DNA from: Pezicula radicicola
Taxonomy: Eukaryota > Ascomycota > Leotiomycetes > Helotiales > Dermateaceae
Reading direction: 5' to 3'
Length of the DNA stretch: 64,000 nucleotides
Assembly (NCBI GenBank): GCA_003008705.1
Contig: PDUO01000006.1
Coordinates: 505,295-569,294 of the forward strand
Positions 46,670-58,871 of the stretch are shown here, piece by piece. Position 1 is the stretch's first letter. Every line of letters begins with the position of its first letter. Below the pieces are notes generated by a model. It saw only the letters and a program-made list of their open reading frames with translations, ran no database searches and had not been told where the DNA came from. The translations under genes and the position numbers were made by a program.

Positions 46670-46740
46670 CCATTTCTAACTTCGTCTTGAGGCTTTTTTT
46701 TTTGAGATTTCAAGCTAACGAGTTCCCAGACGTAGACCCT

Positions 46741-48567
46741 TCCTCTCCTGGGGACAAAGTGAATAATGGCCATGAAACAATTTTTTCAAATACTTCGTGG
46801 CCCATTCCTCTATAGTAATCGAATGAACCACCTTTCATTTTTGTTCTCGCAAGGAACCCCGTCCCAAACACTCTGGAACTTACCCCCTTTCCCTTGAGGA
46901 CTGGTTCAATCTGTGGTATATTCCTATTTTTGGAGGACGAAGATAAATTTATTTCGTATTTCTGTCCGATTACGTATGTTCCCCTCCTCCCCCGTCTCGG
47001 TCATTGTGCTTCCTTTTTTTTTTCTGGTTGCTCAACATCACTTCACGAGCAAAACTAACTAATTTATCTGTATAGTCACCGAGGCATCTTTTCCTTATGG
47101 AACAAGTGGATGTTTTGGTCCACATCTTCTGGTCAACATTCTCTCAACTTGGTTTTCTTTTTGTTATTTGTTGTTCTGGATCAAAGCTGAGGTTACATAT
47201 GCCGTTTATCTGTGTGGGCAGCGCCATACTTGAGGAAGTTTAAATTGTGTTATTTTTCAAAAGGCTATACAGTTACTCCGTAGACTCCATCTAAAGATAG
47301 TTTACTTTCTTCTGTGAAATTCTTCGACATGTGACAAGTCATACAGCATCTATCTCAAGAGTTTGACGACCCCACAATGCCATTCACTTACGTAGCCCAC
47401 TTGCTTTGAGAACCTCACTTATTTGGGCCCCGCAATTTTGCCATCCCCCTTGGAAATTATATCTGACTAAGTTATTTGAGTAGCTTACAGTACTTCACTA
47501 TAGTAAGTCACTTGATCCCGGTATTTGATTCAAGGCTCGCAGAAAGAAATAATGATACTTAAGTTCATATCTCTCCAAGGTATTGACTACTTGCAAATAA
47601 CCTAAGGAAAGTCGCTTTAATACATTCTATTTAGAATCCGAGTAGCACATAACGCGGAACGAAACCTCTACCATAAACTTACATACCTTCATCTCGATAG
47701 TCGCGTAGACTACTTCTCTGCAGGTACTATACATTCGACGATCCTCTATCCAGCCAGTAAATAACAATGCACAAACTCTACCACCCTAAACCAAGAGCAT
47801 ACTTATAGTATTTAGCAGTAGCCGCCTCCATCAATGACAGCCATAGTCGACTATTCTTTTAACTAGGTAGTTAATTGATACCAAAAATCGAGATGCTGTA
47901 ATTCGGCTGCCTGTCAAGAACAAGGCTAGTATCATGGTAAAGATGAATGGGGAGATGGGAGCTCATTGCAAATTTTCCTATGTCTATGAAGTACAACACA
48001 TCATCCTATAGCCTTTTATATTGGTCCCATAATAGACTAACGGCTACACAATGACCTTGGAAGATCCTCAAAGTTCATCTAAACCCAATGGGCGGACCGC
48101 AGTAGTATGGGAATTTGTAAAGCTGAGACTTTGACGGGCAAAGCAGTTAAAAACACCTAGTAAGGCGTAGCTACGTACGCAGCAGCCCGATTAAAATTAT
48201 GGACTCTCTATTAATGAATACTTGACGGGTATCGAAGTATGCACACACGCTGAAAATGCCACGACAACGCTTGTAGTGCAGAATGGAACCACAATCCTTA
48301 AAACAAACGCCTTTGGGTATCTCCAGTGCTATGGCTGACACAAAAGAAAAACCATCCCATATGAAAGTGACCAGTGTATGAGGCCCAGTCTCCACACCAT
48401 ATGTTTATTACTGTACGTGAGCATACATGATACTCAGACTCTGCCCTCTCAACAAATGAGCTTCAGATCAGTGCCATAAGTCGGGGGGTTTGCCTTGAAA
48501 AAGCATGTCGACTATGTAGTTAGTTTTGAGTGAGTATAACATAGGATGACCATTGATCTTACAGTTT
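46741..48567. other. Intergenic, 1.8 kb, no gene seen
   Basis: AT-rich, with several T-runs near 46690-47020 and a TTGAGTAGC / TCACTTGAT patch at 47390-47530 that resembles wording at 29.8 and 31.35 kb. No coding exon or further C/D box pair was convincing. Confidence 0.45.
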
Positions 48568-49695
48568 TCAGCTGAATACCATAGCATTGACAATGTGCTT
48601 GTCTTTCTCCTTCCAACCTTGTTCGATCAAAGACTTGTGTTCTTGCAGAACCTTGCCTAAATAGACGATCTTGATACGGTTTTCTGACGAGAACTACGGT
48701 ATTTGTTAGTCTGTGGTTTATATAGACTTAGTCGCTGAGATACTTTGGTCATGCAGGCTGCATGACCAGGCTCAGACAACATGCCATTGTCAAGGGAGGG
48801 GGAATAAGAAGGTAAGACTTACGCCGCCATCCTCTAAGACACAACGGCTTAGGAGTCGCACAGAGGCATTTCGATCAATGCCGATGACCAGATCCTGCCC
48901 TCCACTCAGTCTCACCCGTACATCTATTAGATCTGCGGGGTTGGAGACTGCCTTCCCTCTCTCTTCTCTCTGTCTCCTTAAACGCTGAGCCTCATTCATT
49001 TCTTCCTCACTCTTGTGATGCGAGCCACCTGTAGTATCTTTGCCATCACTCTCTTCGTCGAGTTCATGGACTTCATGAGTATGGGTCAGGAGTTCTTCGT
49101 GCGACTCAAAACGTTCTCCACATAGTTGGCAGACAACATTGAAATCATTTAAGTCATCTTCTGACTCTTCAATATTCGTTGGGTCCGCAACAACATACTC
49201 AGGAAGCTCGTAGTAGGCTCCCCGACTATCATACACACCAGGGTGCAAATCGCCACGAGGCACAGATATTCCAGCAGCATTGACGATCGCCTGAGCCAAT
49301 TCCAACCCACCATCTGCATCGCTCCATAGGATCTCTAACGCAGTTTTTATTGCCAGCCATACTTCAGGGTGTCCCGCAGTACGAGTCTCGAAGAACTCAT
49401 TACGTTCTCGATCTAATTCCCCGCGTGTATATAACCTTGGTTCGCTGCTCCAGATGTGTAATTTGAGCGGCTTGTTGGGCTTTGCTTTGAGGTTTGACTC
49501 TGTTGGCCGGAGAGGTCCTTGTGAGGAATTCGAGGGTCTTGCCAGGTGGGCCTCGGAATGGTGTTCTGGGTGATGAAGGACTGGGGGGTGATGATTATCG
49601 CCGCCACCACCACCTCCACCACAGGAGAGACAACCGCCCTATAGCGATTACTGTTAGAAACGCGACCTGTACATGGAGGAGTGTGATCTTACCAT
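48568..49695 (-). CDS. Ubiquitin-domain protein of UBTD type, lipidated N-terminus, 314 aa
   Basis: Relative of animal UBTD1/UBTD2 (DC-UbP). Exons are 49695-49693 (ATG only), 49638-48823 and 48693-48568. Spliced, the N-terminus reads MGGCLSCGGGGGGDNHHPP, with Gly2 for N-myristoylation and nearby Cys for palmitoylation, so membrane anchoring is likely. The helical DC-UbP/UBTD N-domain follows (KPLKLHIWSSEPRLYTRGEL ... TALEILWSDADGG ... AQAIVNAAGISVPRG). A C2H2-like motif sits in the linker (CQLC ... HTHEVH), then an acidic and charged linker, and a ubiquitin-like fold closes the protein (DVRVRLSGGQDLVIGIDRNA ... RIKIVYLGKVLQEHKSLIEQ). Without the first mini-exon the protein would lose its anchor. 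A role linking E2/E3 enzymes to membranes is inferred from animal relatives. Confidence 0.87.
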
Positions 49696-50943
49696 GGCTA
49701 CTGACCACGCCCTGCTGGTTCGACCACCGTTGCGCTTGATGCTTGTTTGCGCGAAGTTGTGGGGAACTGGTGGACAGAGCTTCTTCAACCTTTACGAGTA
49801 CTCCGTATGGCGAAGTCGAAGTTCTAACTCGGCCGTAGTCTATCAGGCGAGCTGTGTTAGCTATGAATACGGACTGAATAAAAGCATGGAATAAAAAGGT
49901 CTTTGAAGTCATTGATTCAATTTGAGTTGTGGTAACCTCAAATACTGATCCTGCCATGGTTGCCCCCCCCCCCCCGGAAATAGAACGAGAAGCAACCTAA
50001 CTCACCTGACCAAACAAATACCCAGGTAACGAGAGATTTTTTCTGTGCTTTCAAAGGTACAGTAGAGAGAAGCAAATATGGACAATTGACGTCTTTAAGA
50101 ATGGCGAATATGGGATGTTGTCTGGGAGTGATGGTAAAATGTTGTTGTCTTTTTGCCGTTTGCATCGGTCAAATAATAATGATGTCGGCAAGAGTCTCAC
50201 ACACTCAGACCCTCTAGAGGCCCGTGTGGCATGGCACTTTCTACTTACTCTACCTTATCTGCAGGGGATTAGTTGATCGCTTAAAGGCTTAAATTTATCT
50301 CTTTCTTTTCCTACCCTTACATCTTGACCAGACGCGTGGCTACTGTACTGTACCTACTCTGCTCGCTGTGCATCTTGTTCTTTCTTACTTCTCACTTCTT
50401 ACTTCCTCGGCTACAAGATTCTCCTCGTTACCTTCTCTAGTCATCTAGCGCTGTAGATGACTGATACTGGGAAAACTTGAGCTGTGTTTTACACGGAAAA
50501 TCACTGTCTCACAACATTTTCCAGTCTGGCCGCTCAGTGTGACTATGTATTAGGTATGTACCATTATATAAAGTAATGCCATGGGCCAAACGCACACATA
50601 CTGATCTGCAGCAAAACATTAAGAGCAAAAGCCATATTGTCTTACAAGCAAAGTGGTATCGTTGCAATTCTGCAGTGAGAAAGAGAAAAGTGCCCCGGAC
50701 ACCATTATCCCATTTGTGTCCCCAATGCTCCATGCTATCCCCTCCAAGGTAGTGTACATCCTGAACGCCTAGAACCCAATGATGCTAAATATTGACAGCC
50801 CCCTTGATCCTATTTCTTATTCTTCCCACTCTCCAGACTGAGGTCCAAGGACCATAGCGATTCGAATATCATCGATTTCTTGCTCGGACTTGTGCCCGCC
50901 GCTGTAGAATTCGTAGTGTTCTAACGCCACATCAGCGCATATT
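49696..50943. other. Intergenic, 1.2 kb
   Basis: Upstream of the ubiquitin-domain gene and downstream of ATG11. It includes a run of 13 C at 49963-49975 and a CT-rich stretch near 50290-50420. No coding exon is supported. Confidence 0.5.
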
Positions 50944-53900
50944 TCAGGGGCCCAGCAGCTCATCACTATTATGGCTTCGCACCTCGGGATTCTTTCCTCT
51001 ATCCCCACCATTCGCATCCGGCCTGCTTGCACCGATAATGGCCTGAGCATCAGATGGTCCATCCTTGGGCTGACCAGCTGGAATTGACTTCAACGAAGCA
51101 GAACCTGAAGCTGGGTGGACGGGCTTGCTTGTTGCAAGAAGAGATTGCTTGGAGTTATTGCTGCTGCGTCTGCTCTCCAGGCTCTTGTTAAGAGTCTTAT
51201 TGATTCCTTCAACGCCACCACTGACAGACTTTTTTGAGCGGTGGATGGTTGCGGAGGCGTTTATAGGTGTTGAAGTTACTGTGCTTTTCCCAAGGCCGGG
51301 TGTCGCCGGTGCGCCTGGCTTCTCTTCATGGGCCTCAAGGAGGTACCACCGCAGTCCGTCAGAAAGCTCGAATGGGTTGTCATCTTCGAAAGAGTCACCT
51401 CCATTACTTATCTCACCAAAGGATCTTCTGCCGGATATTCTGTTTTGCGTACTAGACATGGATTTTGATAGGTCGACAACACGATCCTCGATCTTGTGGA
51501 TACGAGCAAGGAGCCAATCACGAGACTGTAGTTTATGGGCATCTTGCTCCCGGAGGAAGTAATGAGGAGCGCCGACATTAAATGCTGCCCAGGCACCAGT
51601 TGCCTGATTACGCGTTGGCAGAAAGAGTGCTAGGTCACCCTCTTTAAAGTTCTTGAATGCAATCTTCCCATGCGCCTCTTTCTGGGCGCTGTGGGATTTA
51701 TCTCGATATGCTCGCATGTCTTTCACGGCCTTCTTTAGAGTATGTTCAAAGTCTTTGAATCGTCTGACAATGGTGGTAGAGAACAACTCCACATCAAAGC
51801 TATCAATCGCTTGAATGAATGCATCATATTTATCAGACTCCGCTTCAGAATCATCATTGTGCATCCAGTAGAGTAAGTCAAGGTCTGCGCTCTCAGCAAG
51901 AGCTTTCCTCGTAAGCGCAGCACCAGTGATGCTGCGTCTGAGACTTGTTCCAGGATCGGACGAGTCGTTATTCTGCTGAGAAGAACGCTCTGGTCTAGGA
52001 ATCCTCTGGATTGACATTGAGCCACCTGCCCTAGTGACCGAGTAGCTAAGTTGCTCAAGTAATATGCATAAGCGGTCATTCTGTGAATATATTCGCTGTG
52101 TGAGATCCTTAGCTCGCGAAGTTCGGCTTTCGAAGCGTGCAGTGAGCTTGCTGAATTTACTCTGCGTAGCATCAGACTTTTCTTGGAACATCCTAAGCTC
52201 TTCCTCAAGGCTCCCAATTCGAGATAGCTTCGCTGCTAAATCCTCTGACAAGCTTGTGACTTTACGCTCCTCTTCCTCGAGGCGATTGCGGATAGCTTCA
52301 GAGCCTGTCTCCCCGTCGGCTATCTTGGTTCTAAGAGAGCTCAATTGGAGCCGTTCATCTGAAAGCTCTTCCTCCAAAGCAGCAAATTTAGCTTGTTCAG
52401 CGTCCAAACTCTCGCGAAGTTGCGTTGATTCCTTCTCCTCTGTTGCCAACTTTTCTGTTAATTCTGCAATATCGGATTTGATCACTGCAATAGTGCTCTC
52501 CGCATCATCTTTGTCGGCTTTGGCGATAGCAAGATCACGCTTGTGTGATTCGAGATCCGCAACAATATCTCCAACCATGCTTGCTAGTGCATCCGTGAGA
52601 GAAGAGACATCATTAGGAATTGGAGAGTTTGGCAACAGTTGTACGTGCAATTTTTCCAAAGTTTTCAACTGCTCATCTTCTGCGGACTCCGCTCGTTCAG
52701 CACGAGCAAGAAGTTCTCGATTTTCCTCTTTCATAGCTTCCAACTGTTGCTGGAGGGCTTCGTTGGCCTCTCTCTGTAGTTTTCCCTCCTGACGAAGAAA
52801 TGAAATTTGACCCTGAGCTTTTTGGGCTTCCTCTGCGTTTTCTTTCCGTAGCTTCTCGAAATCATCTTGAAGTAACCGTACTCGATCGTCAACATGCTCG
52901 CGCGAGCCAATGGCTCCTTCCATCTCATCTTCAAGCTCTTCTAGTCTTGCCTTCAGACGTTTGATCTCAGCTTCAAGTGACTTGCGTTCCTCAAGAAACT
53001 CTCGCTGCTGGGCCTCAAAGTTTTCCATTAGATCCTTCTTAGTAGAGTTTGCCTCGTCAACTTGAGTTTTCATTTCACCAGCAGCAGTGTTCTTAGCCGA
53101 GATCTCTTTCTCCATACCTGAAACTCGTTCTCGTTCCGCGATGAGCTCTGCCTCTATTCCCAATAGTTTCTGCTGCAAGGCCTTTTCCTCAGTCCCTTGA
53201 TTTGACGAGAATCGTCGTGAAGAGACCGACGAACGTCGGGAGGCATCGTCGTTAAGCCGTGGAGAGGCCATAGGATTCGCCATGGCCTGAGCCTCGGGAC
53301 TTGGACTATTGATCTGGAAAATGTTTCCTGTAGAAATTCGGCTGACGTGACTCTGCCGATGAACAAGGTCCTCAAGTCTACGTACACGACTCTCCGCGGT
53401 CTTGAGTTTTCCTTCGGTCCTTGATTTCTCTTCCTGCAGAACCCTTATTAAATCATCGTCGCCTCGAACAAGTAGGGCACTTCGACCAAGAGCTGCCTCA
53501 TGAATACTTCCAGCTTTAAATGCCTTTGTTCTCTTGCTTTGCTGCTTTGTCGGATTACTGAGATCCGCAACTATTTTAGAGACGTGTTTAACTACTTCAG
53601 CATTGGCACCTTGATTTCGTAATATTGCCAGATAATCGACGAGTTCTTGACGTGTTGCTTGGGGCCACTGCTCGTCCTCGCCTTGTAAGTTGACTTGGAG
53701 GCTCATGATAGTAGAGTCGGCCCTGTCGCCCCATAATTCAGCACCTGTGTTCTTCTGCCATTTCTTGCGTCTTTTGGCTTCCTCGTCTTGAAAGACAGCC
53801 ATTTCGTTTGCAAGCGTTGAGGAGTCTGCTTTAACCTTCTCACTCCATTCTCTTCGTTTGATCGATTCGGAGATGAAGGATGCATAAGTTATTGGCAATT

Positions 53901-55204
53901 TGTGCACAAACGAGAGTAGATTAATGGCCTCGAAGCTGTCGCTATCCAGTTCAAATTTCGCAAATCGAGCATTCAAATCAGAAAGCATTGTAGTCAACCT
54001 AGCAATATCCTGCATGAGCTCGAGCGATCTGGCTGCAATAGAGTTCCGCAGCTTCGTCGCAGATCGCAACAGTCCATCCATCTCTATGCTTCTCTGCGAT
54101 AAATCAGGGAGGAATTTTCGGGTATGTAATAAGGCCGTCCTGGAAGCCTGGGAAAGGTTCTTCGAGGTGTTTGAATACCCTAAAATATTCTCGTAATCAT
54201 TACCTATCTTCTTCGCAATAGGTTCGATGTCTTGCATTAGCTGCACGGAATCTGATGATTTCAGCGCTGAATGAGCAATAACCTCATCAACTCCTTTTTG
54301 TAGATTATCAGCCTTTTCGAAGACATCGTCCACCCTTGCACCCAGGTCGGAACTATTTCTACCTAGCTGTGACGATAGATTTTCTGTAAGCTTTCCAGCT
54401 CTCTTGACCTGTTCAATGTCGATCAAATCTTCTAAAGACGGCGCCCTGCTCTTTCGGAACGATCGACCGGTAATGAACGTCAAAAATTGTGTGGAGGCAG
54501 GGAGAGCCCGAAGCTGACCAAGTGAAGCCTCCCAATCCGTACCATATACAGCCTGTTCCTCCTGCACACCTTTGGTCCATTCCTGGACTTCGCTATTCCT
54601 TACATCGACTCCACGAACGTGTTTCCCCAGATTGTGCAGAGCGGCGTCCAGACATTTCGTGATAATCTGAATCTCCTCGTATCTCTTCTGAGTAGTTTCG
54701 GACATGGAGGCGCAGTCATCTAGCACATTGTATGCCCATGATCGCCGTGCCATAAACAGGTCCTTCCATGCTTGTAAGTCATTTTGGTCCGCTATCGTAT
54801 CTGGTGGCTTTGCAACGTTGTATTTGCTGGGTAACGAGATCTCGGAAATCAGGGTTTTTGGAGCCGATGCCGAAGAAGACTGTACGATCCGTCTGTCGTA
54901 TATGTAGATTTGATTCTTTTCGCTATTAGCATGAGCTTTGGATCTGACCCAAAAGCTTCCTTACCTCTGTTTGTAAATCCTGAACACGCACGGTTTTCCC
55001 TTGAGCGGTCAAAGAGATATGATCTTGCGCAGCAACTGTACTGTTCTTCGCAACCCAAGCTTTGAAGTCATCGAGTCTGGAAATGCATCAGTACGAATAC
55101 TGTGTAGAACCGTCGCCTATCGATAGAACTACTCACGAAGGGAAGGATCCAGAATCTGTCTGCAGGCGCTGTCCGCTGTGCGCAATGAATATCTGTAGAG
55201 CCAT
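50944..55204 (-). CDS. atg11: Autophagy scaffold protein Atg11, 1,383 aa
   Basis: Scaffold that brings selective-autophagy receptors to the Atg1 kinase at the phagophore assembly site (pexophagy, mitophagy). Exons are 55204-55137, 55076-54965 and 54915-50944. The N-terminus has the ubiquitin-like opening MALQIFIAHSGQRLQTDSGS, and RVQDLQTENQIYIYDRR spans the second intron. The large middle is coiled coil, densest from about residue 560 to 900 (many E/K/L heptads such as RLKARLEELEDEMEG). The C-terminal FIP200/Atg11 claw region reads GDLALFLPTRNQATGAWAAF and NVGAPHYFLREQ, followed by DWLLARIHKIEDRVVDL. Length is typical for filamentous fungi. It is divergent from the CENP-H gene with 361 bases between starts. 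Confidence 0.95.
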
Positions 55205-55565
55205 CTCTGCCTCGTTCTTCGGGGGCGCTGTTGCAATACACTACGAAACTCATTCCCCTGGGTGACAATGGGAGATCAATTAATTGTTGTCATGCGACTG
55301 AAGCAATGAGAAAGAGCTCTGAATCATTGGAGGGCGTCACAGGGCAACGAGGCTCCGTTGCCTCGCTTAGTCACCAACGCTAACTTTCACCAGTTTGGAC
55401 AATAATCCTAGACGCTACTCCCGGACGCTAGCTCTGGACGCGTGCCAACGCGAAGTACCGTTTGGTCTTTCACATAGGCATCAAGTTGAAACAGATTCCA
55501 GCTTTATTGTTCCGAAAAAGTGATCATTTGTTCTCACAACGACGCCACATAACCAGCACGAAGAG

Positions 55566-56367
55566 ATGGAAGGTGTCGAAGTGACCGGCAAAGCCAACGA
55601 AAACGGCCATCCATTGCTCACTGAAGTGGAGAAGAGGGTGTTAGAACTTTACGATCGTTCTGAAATGCTTCAGCAAGAAATAGCAGAGCTAAAAGCGCTT
55701 GGTGTACTGTCAAAAGGTGCGGTTTCATGCTCCCAGAATTGGCATCACGTGTTCTCATAGTTCCGTAGGTCAACCACAACAAGCTTCTGAAGGTGCCATC
55801 AAGAAAGCTAGCGAAGAACTTCTAGAAGCCAAAACAAAGTATTCATTGCGGTCAAATATCATTGAGAGTACCCTGGTGGCAAATCCCGTCCTGAATGCCG
55901 TCCATGCAGGAGTGAATGCTACAGTTATCGAACAGTAAGAGGGTCCTTGTTTGGGAATAGTAGAATTTGACTGACTGCTACACAGAGATCTGTTGCCTCT
56001 CATTGAGCAGCGTGATTCACTTTCCGTCTCTCTAACCGAGCTAACGTCAAAAGTTCAGTCTACGCGAGAGGAATTAGTCAAGACAGAAAGTGAGCATATA
56101 ATTACTGCGCGCCGAAACGTTGAACTAGCGACAACTATGATCGCACTAGCAAAAGATGCAGATACTCAGAAGAAAGATGATATTGTTGACGTAAGGGCGC
56201 GTCAACAGGTTGATGAGTTGGAGAAGACTATGAAAGCGAGTCGGCAGAGATGGAGGATTATGAAAGGCACAGCAAGTGCAATTGTAGCAGGCAGCGGTAT
56301 TGACTGGTCAAGGAATCCCAAGCTGCTTGAGATTGTGCTCGACAAGGATGGCGAAGAAGAGGGATAA
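55566..56367 (+). CDS. Inner kinetochore subunit CENP-H (Mcm16/Fta3 type), 232 aa
   Basis: Component of the constitutive centromere-associated network at kinetochores. Exons are 55566-55716, 55769-55934 and 55986-56367; phases agree. It is mostly helical coiled coil: EVEKRVLELYDRSEMLQQEI at the start, then LLPLIEQRDSLSVSLTELTS and VDELEKTMKASRQRWRIMKG. The C-terminal AIVAGSGIDWSRNPKLLEIV is the strongest family mark of fungal CENP-H. The protein ends in a short acidic tail. The name rests on recall of this C-terminal wording; other small coiled-coil kinetochore subunits would look alike elsewhere in the chain. Confidence 0.8.
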
Positions 56368-56820
56368 CTGGAATAAGACTTTGAGAACAGCAAGATTTTG
56401 GACTGATTCGTCAGGTGCATCCTAATCAAGAACGGGTTATCAAAGGTAAGCCTCACTGGCCCAAAAAGCCTCGAATGTATGATATACATCTAATAATGTT
56501 GTAGTCTGGACAAATGAATATAGTTTCCTTCAAGACTAAACTCTTAGCTGGCAACCAATCAGTCTCGTTTACTCGAGCTCAATTCTTTAGGATGGTAGGC
56601 GTCGGTTTAAGGTAGCTCCTTAACGTCGTCATCCCAGTGACTTGGATCTGAAAGACTTTCAATTGTTGGATTACTTCCGGTAACTCAAGCGTAACAATAC
56701 AAGGCGGGAAGGCATGCTTTTGCAACCAAGGATCCGCAGATGTATCGATGGTAATTAATCTCTAACCATCGAGTTATCTATGCTCTAAATACAATAGGTT
56801 CGTTCGGTGCATGTCTCCGA
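56368..56820. other. Convergent spacer between CENP-H and aldo/keto reductase genes
   Basis: Holds the two 3' ends. No gene seen. Confidence 0.5.
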
Positions 56821-58007
56821 TTATTCGTCGTCACCAAAGAAGACCTTAACGGGCAACCAAGCGTCTCCGCAGACCTTGAACCGATCAGGTAGATTATCCA
56901 ACTTCTTTACTTCCTCAGGAGTTAATTCCCAGCCATCAAGCTCCCAGTTCTTCTCAATTCGATCCTTGTTTACAGACTTGGGGATCACAGACCATCCTTT
57001 CTGAATTCCCCAAGCAAGAAGAACCTGCTGGGGAGTCTTGCCCTTCTCCTTCGCCAGAGACAGGAGGGTCTCATCCTTGTATAGAGGCGAGTCGGTGCTT
57101 CCCAGACAGGAGTAACCAGTGCTGTGAATGCCCTTGGAGGTGTTGTAGGCGACGAGTTTAGGTGAGGGGTTGTTAGGGTGTAGCTCGATCTGATTCACAG
57201 CTGGGACGATCTGAAGTCAAGTTAGTAATAAATAGTCAGATGCTAGGGGTATTATGCAAACCTTGCAAGATGGATCATTAAGAAGGATCTCCAGGTTCTT
57301 GATTCCAAAGTTGGAGACACCAATGTTCTTAACCTTGCCGGTAGCAGGGAGCTTCTGCATCTCCGCCCATGTCTTAACGAAGTTCCAATCCGGGTAGTGC
57401 TTCTTCAAATCATCGGGATCTGTGGATGAAGGCCAATGCATGAGGTAGAGGTCAACATAGTCAACACCAAGCGACTTTAGCGAAGAGTCAATTCCCTCCT
57501 GGACTCGCTTGTGCCATGGATTGTCGAGCTTAGTGGTGAGCCAAATCTCCTCGCGGGGTACGCCAGAGTTCTTAATTCCTCGGCCGACTTCGGCCTCATT
57601 GCCATATGCAAGGGCAGTGTCGATGTGACTGAGATTGTCAGTTATGCTCTCACTACATCCCAACGCGGGGTCAATATTACCGGTATCCTGCACGGAGTGC
57701 GTACTCGACGGCCTTCTCAACCTCATTGGGGCCAGACTGCCAAGTGCCCAATCCTACTGCTGGGATCTTGGCACCGGTGTTGAGGGTGTAGGTTTTACTG
57801 GTTCGTGAGAGTGAGCTGTATGGTCTGGCTAGTGCTGGTTGAAAATGGGACGTGAGTGTGGTCAATCTTTGCAGACTTCTGCCTTGAACGTGAGTTTCCT
57901 GGTGGACGCTGACCCTCCCACTGATTCAAAGATCGACAGGTGGTGCGCAATAATCTGGGTGAAGAAAAGCAGGTTAGAACTTACGAGGTGGCTTTGGTGG
58001 CAGCCAT
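56821..58007 (-). CDS. Aldo/keto reductase (Gcy1/glycerol-dehydrogenase type), 339 aa
   Basis: NADPH-dependent aldehyde reductase; relatives act on glyceraldehyde, glycerol or xylose. Exons are 58007-57985, 57920-57681, 57628-57262 and 57210-56821; phases agree. The tetrad is visible as [19 protein letters not shown] (Asp, Tyr), [10 protein letters not shown] (Lys) and [11 protein letters not shown] (His), with [24 protein letters not shown] and [14 protein letters not shown] for cofactor binding. My reading gives an N-terminal extension of about 45 residues ([20 protein letters not shown] and on) with many basic and hydroxyl residues before the core [16 protein letters not shown], which may target mitochondria. 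Use of the acceptor at 57921 decides this; the nearer acceptor at the end of CACCCAG would run into a stop. Confidence 0.88.
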
Positions 58008-58871
58008 GGTTGCTGTAGAAATGCGTGTTTGTATAATGGGGTCTGTCACTGATGTTTTGGTAATTGATTGGAAGCTACTGTGTGGGAAGCAAGATGGTGC
58101 AGGGAGGAAATTGTTGAAGAGTGGAAGAGAGTGGAAGGGAAGAGAGATGAAGACAGAAAGAGCCAGAGAGAGGGTGGGCTCTTATAGGATCTTCAGGAAT
58201 ATTCAGTGGAAGGGATGCTCCGACCCGGTGGCCAGGCGCAGGCCCGATTCAAAGTTGCCTGTAGGCGCACGATGAATGACGTTTGAGTTGGCCCAAGCTA
58301 ACGGGATAACTGGGAACTGAAGCAAACGATTAGGCCTCATTGAGTAATGGGAATTGTTTGGTCTTACAGTCTCCCACTTTTGTGACCTTCGCCGGCGCAA
58401 GCACCCAGCAAGTCTACCTCGAGGGATGCATGGCGGGGCACAACGTTGTGCATGGAGGGGTTTACTTAGTGGTGGGGGGAAGCGTGTGTTTCTTTAGCCT
58501 AATCATCCCTAATCTGAGATGCGCACCAATGAACGTCCTTTAGAAGACTGACAGCCACAACAGTCGTGAAGCCTGAATAGAGCCTCTTTTTCCGAGTTTT
58601 ATCCAGTTCAACTAAACCAGGTTGATACGTGAGAAGGCGTGAAATACTCTTAGCACGTGACCAGGAAGTATTCTATCATTTCACTCCATCCACGAGACTG
58701 CCTAGCTCTCCAAATCGCAAGGTCAAATCCCGATCCAAACCCTTGGGTTCTACCATATCGTCGCGCTAGGCTAAATCATTCGCCGGCCTATTTTTGTCGC
58801 AAGTTGAGCTTCTACCGTACTGAACTACAGTAAGGAATAGCATCTTCTGTCTGCAATTGTCGCACATCATC
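58008..58871. promoter_or_regulatory. Divergent promoter region of AKR and Fyv6/FAM192A-like genes
   Basis: 864 bases between two divergent starts. GA-rich near 58130-58170 on the AKR side. No specific motif identified and no coding exon seen. Confidence 0.4.

Larger units (their letters stand above)
45420..46740 (+). ncRNA. Candidate non-coding snoRNA host gene with at least five introns
   Basis: No long frame survives, but the strand shows a regular series of fungal splice signals with one box C/D-like RNA between each pair. Donors: 45560 (GTAAGC), 45783 (GTTCGT), 45988 (GTACAT), 46228 (GTACAT) and 46501 (GTATAG) or 46545 (GTAAGC). Branch points: TACTGAC, GCTAACC, GCTAACT, GCTAACT and GCTAACG. 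Acceptors: 45730 (TTAG), 45987 (TTCAG), 46227 (TCTAG), 46411 (TTAG) and 46729 (CCCAG). Candidate exons such as 45731-45782 are short and have no conserved protein reading. In filamentous fungi many C/D snoRNAs are made from introns of non-coding host genes. The 5' end and promoter are not defined; the divergent neighbour starts at 45213 on the other strand. Confidence 0.65.
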
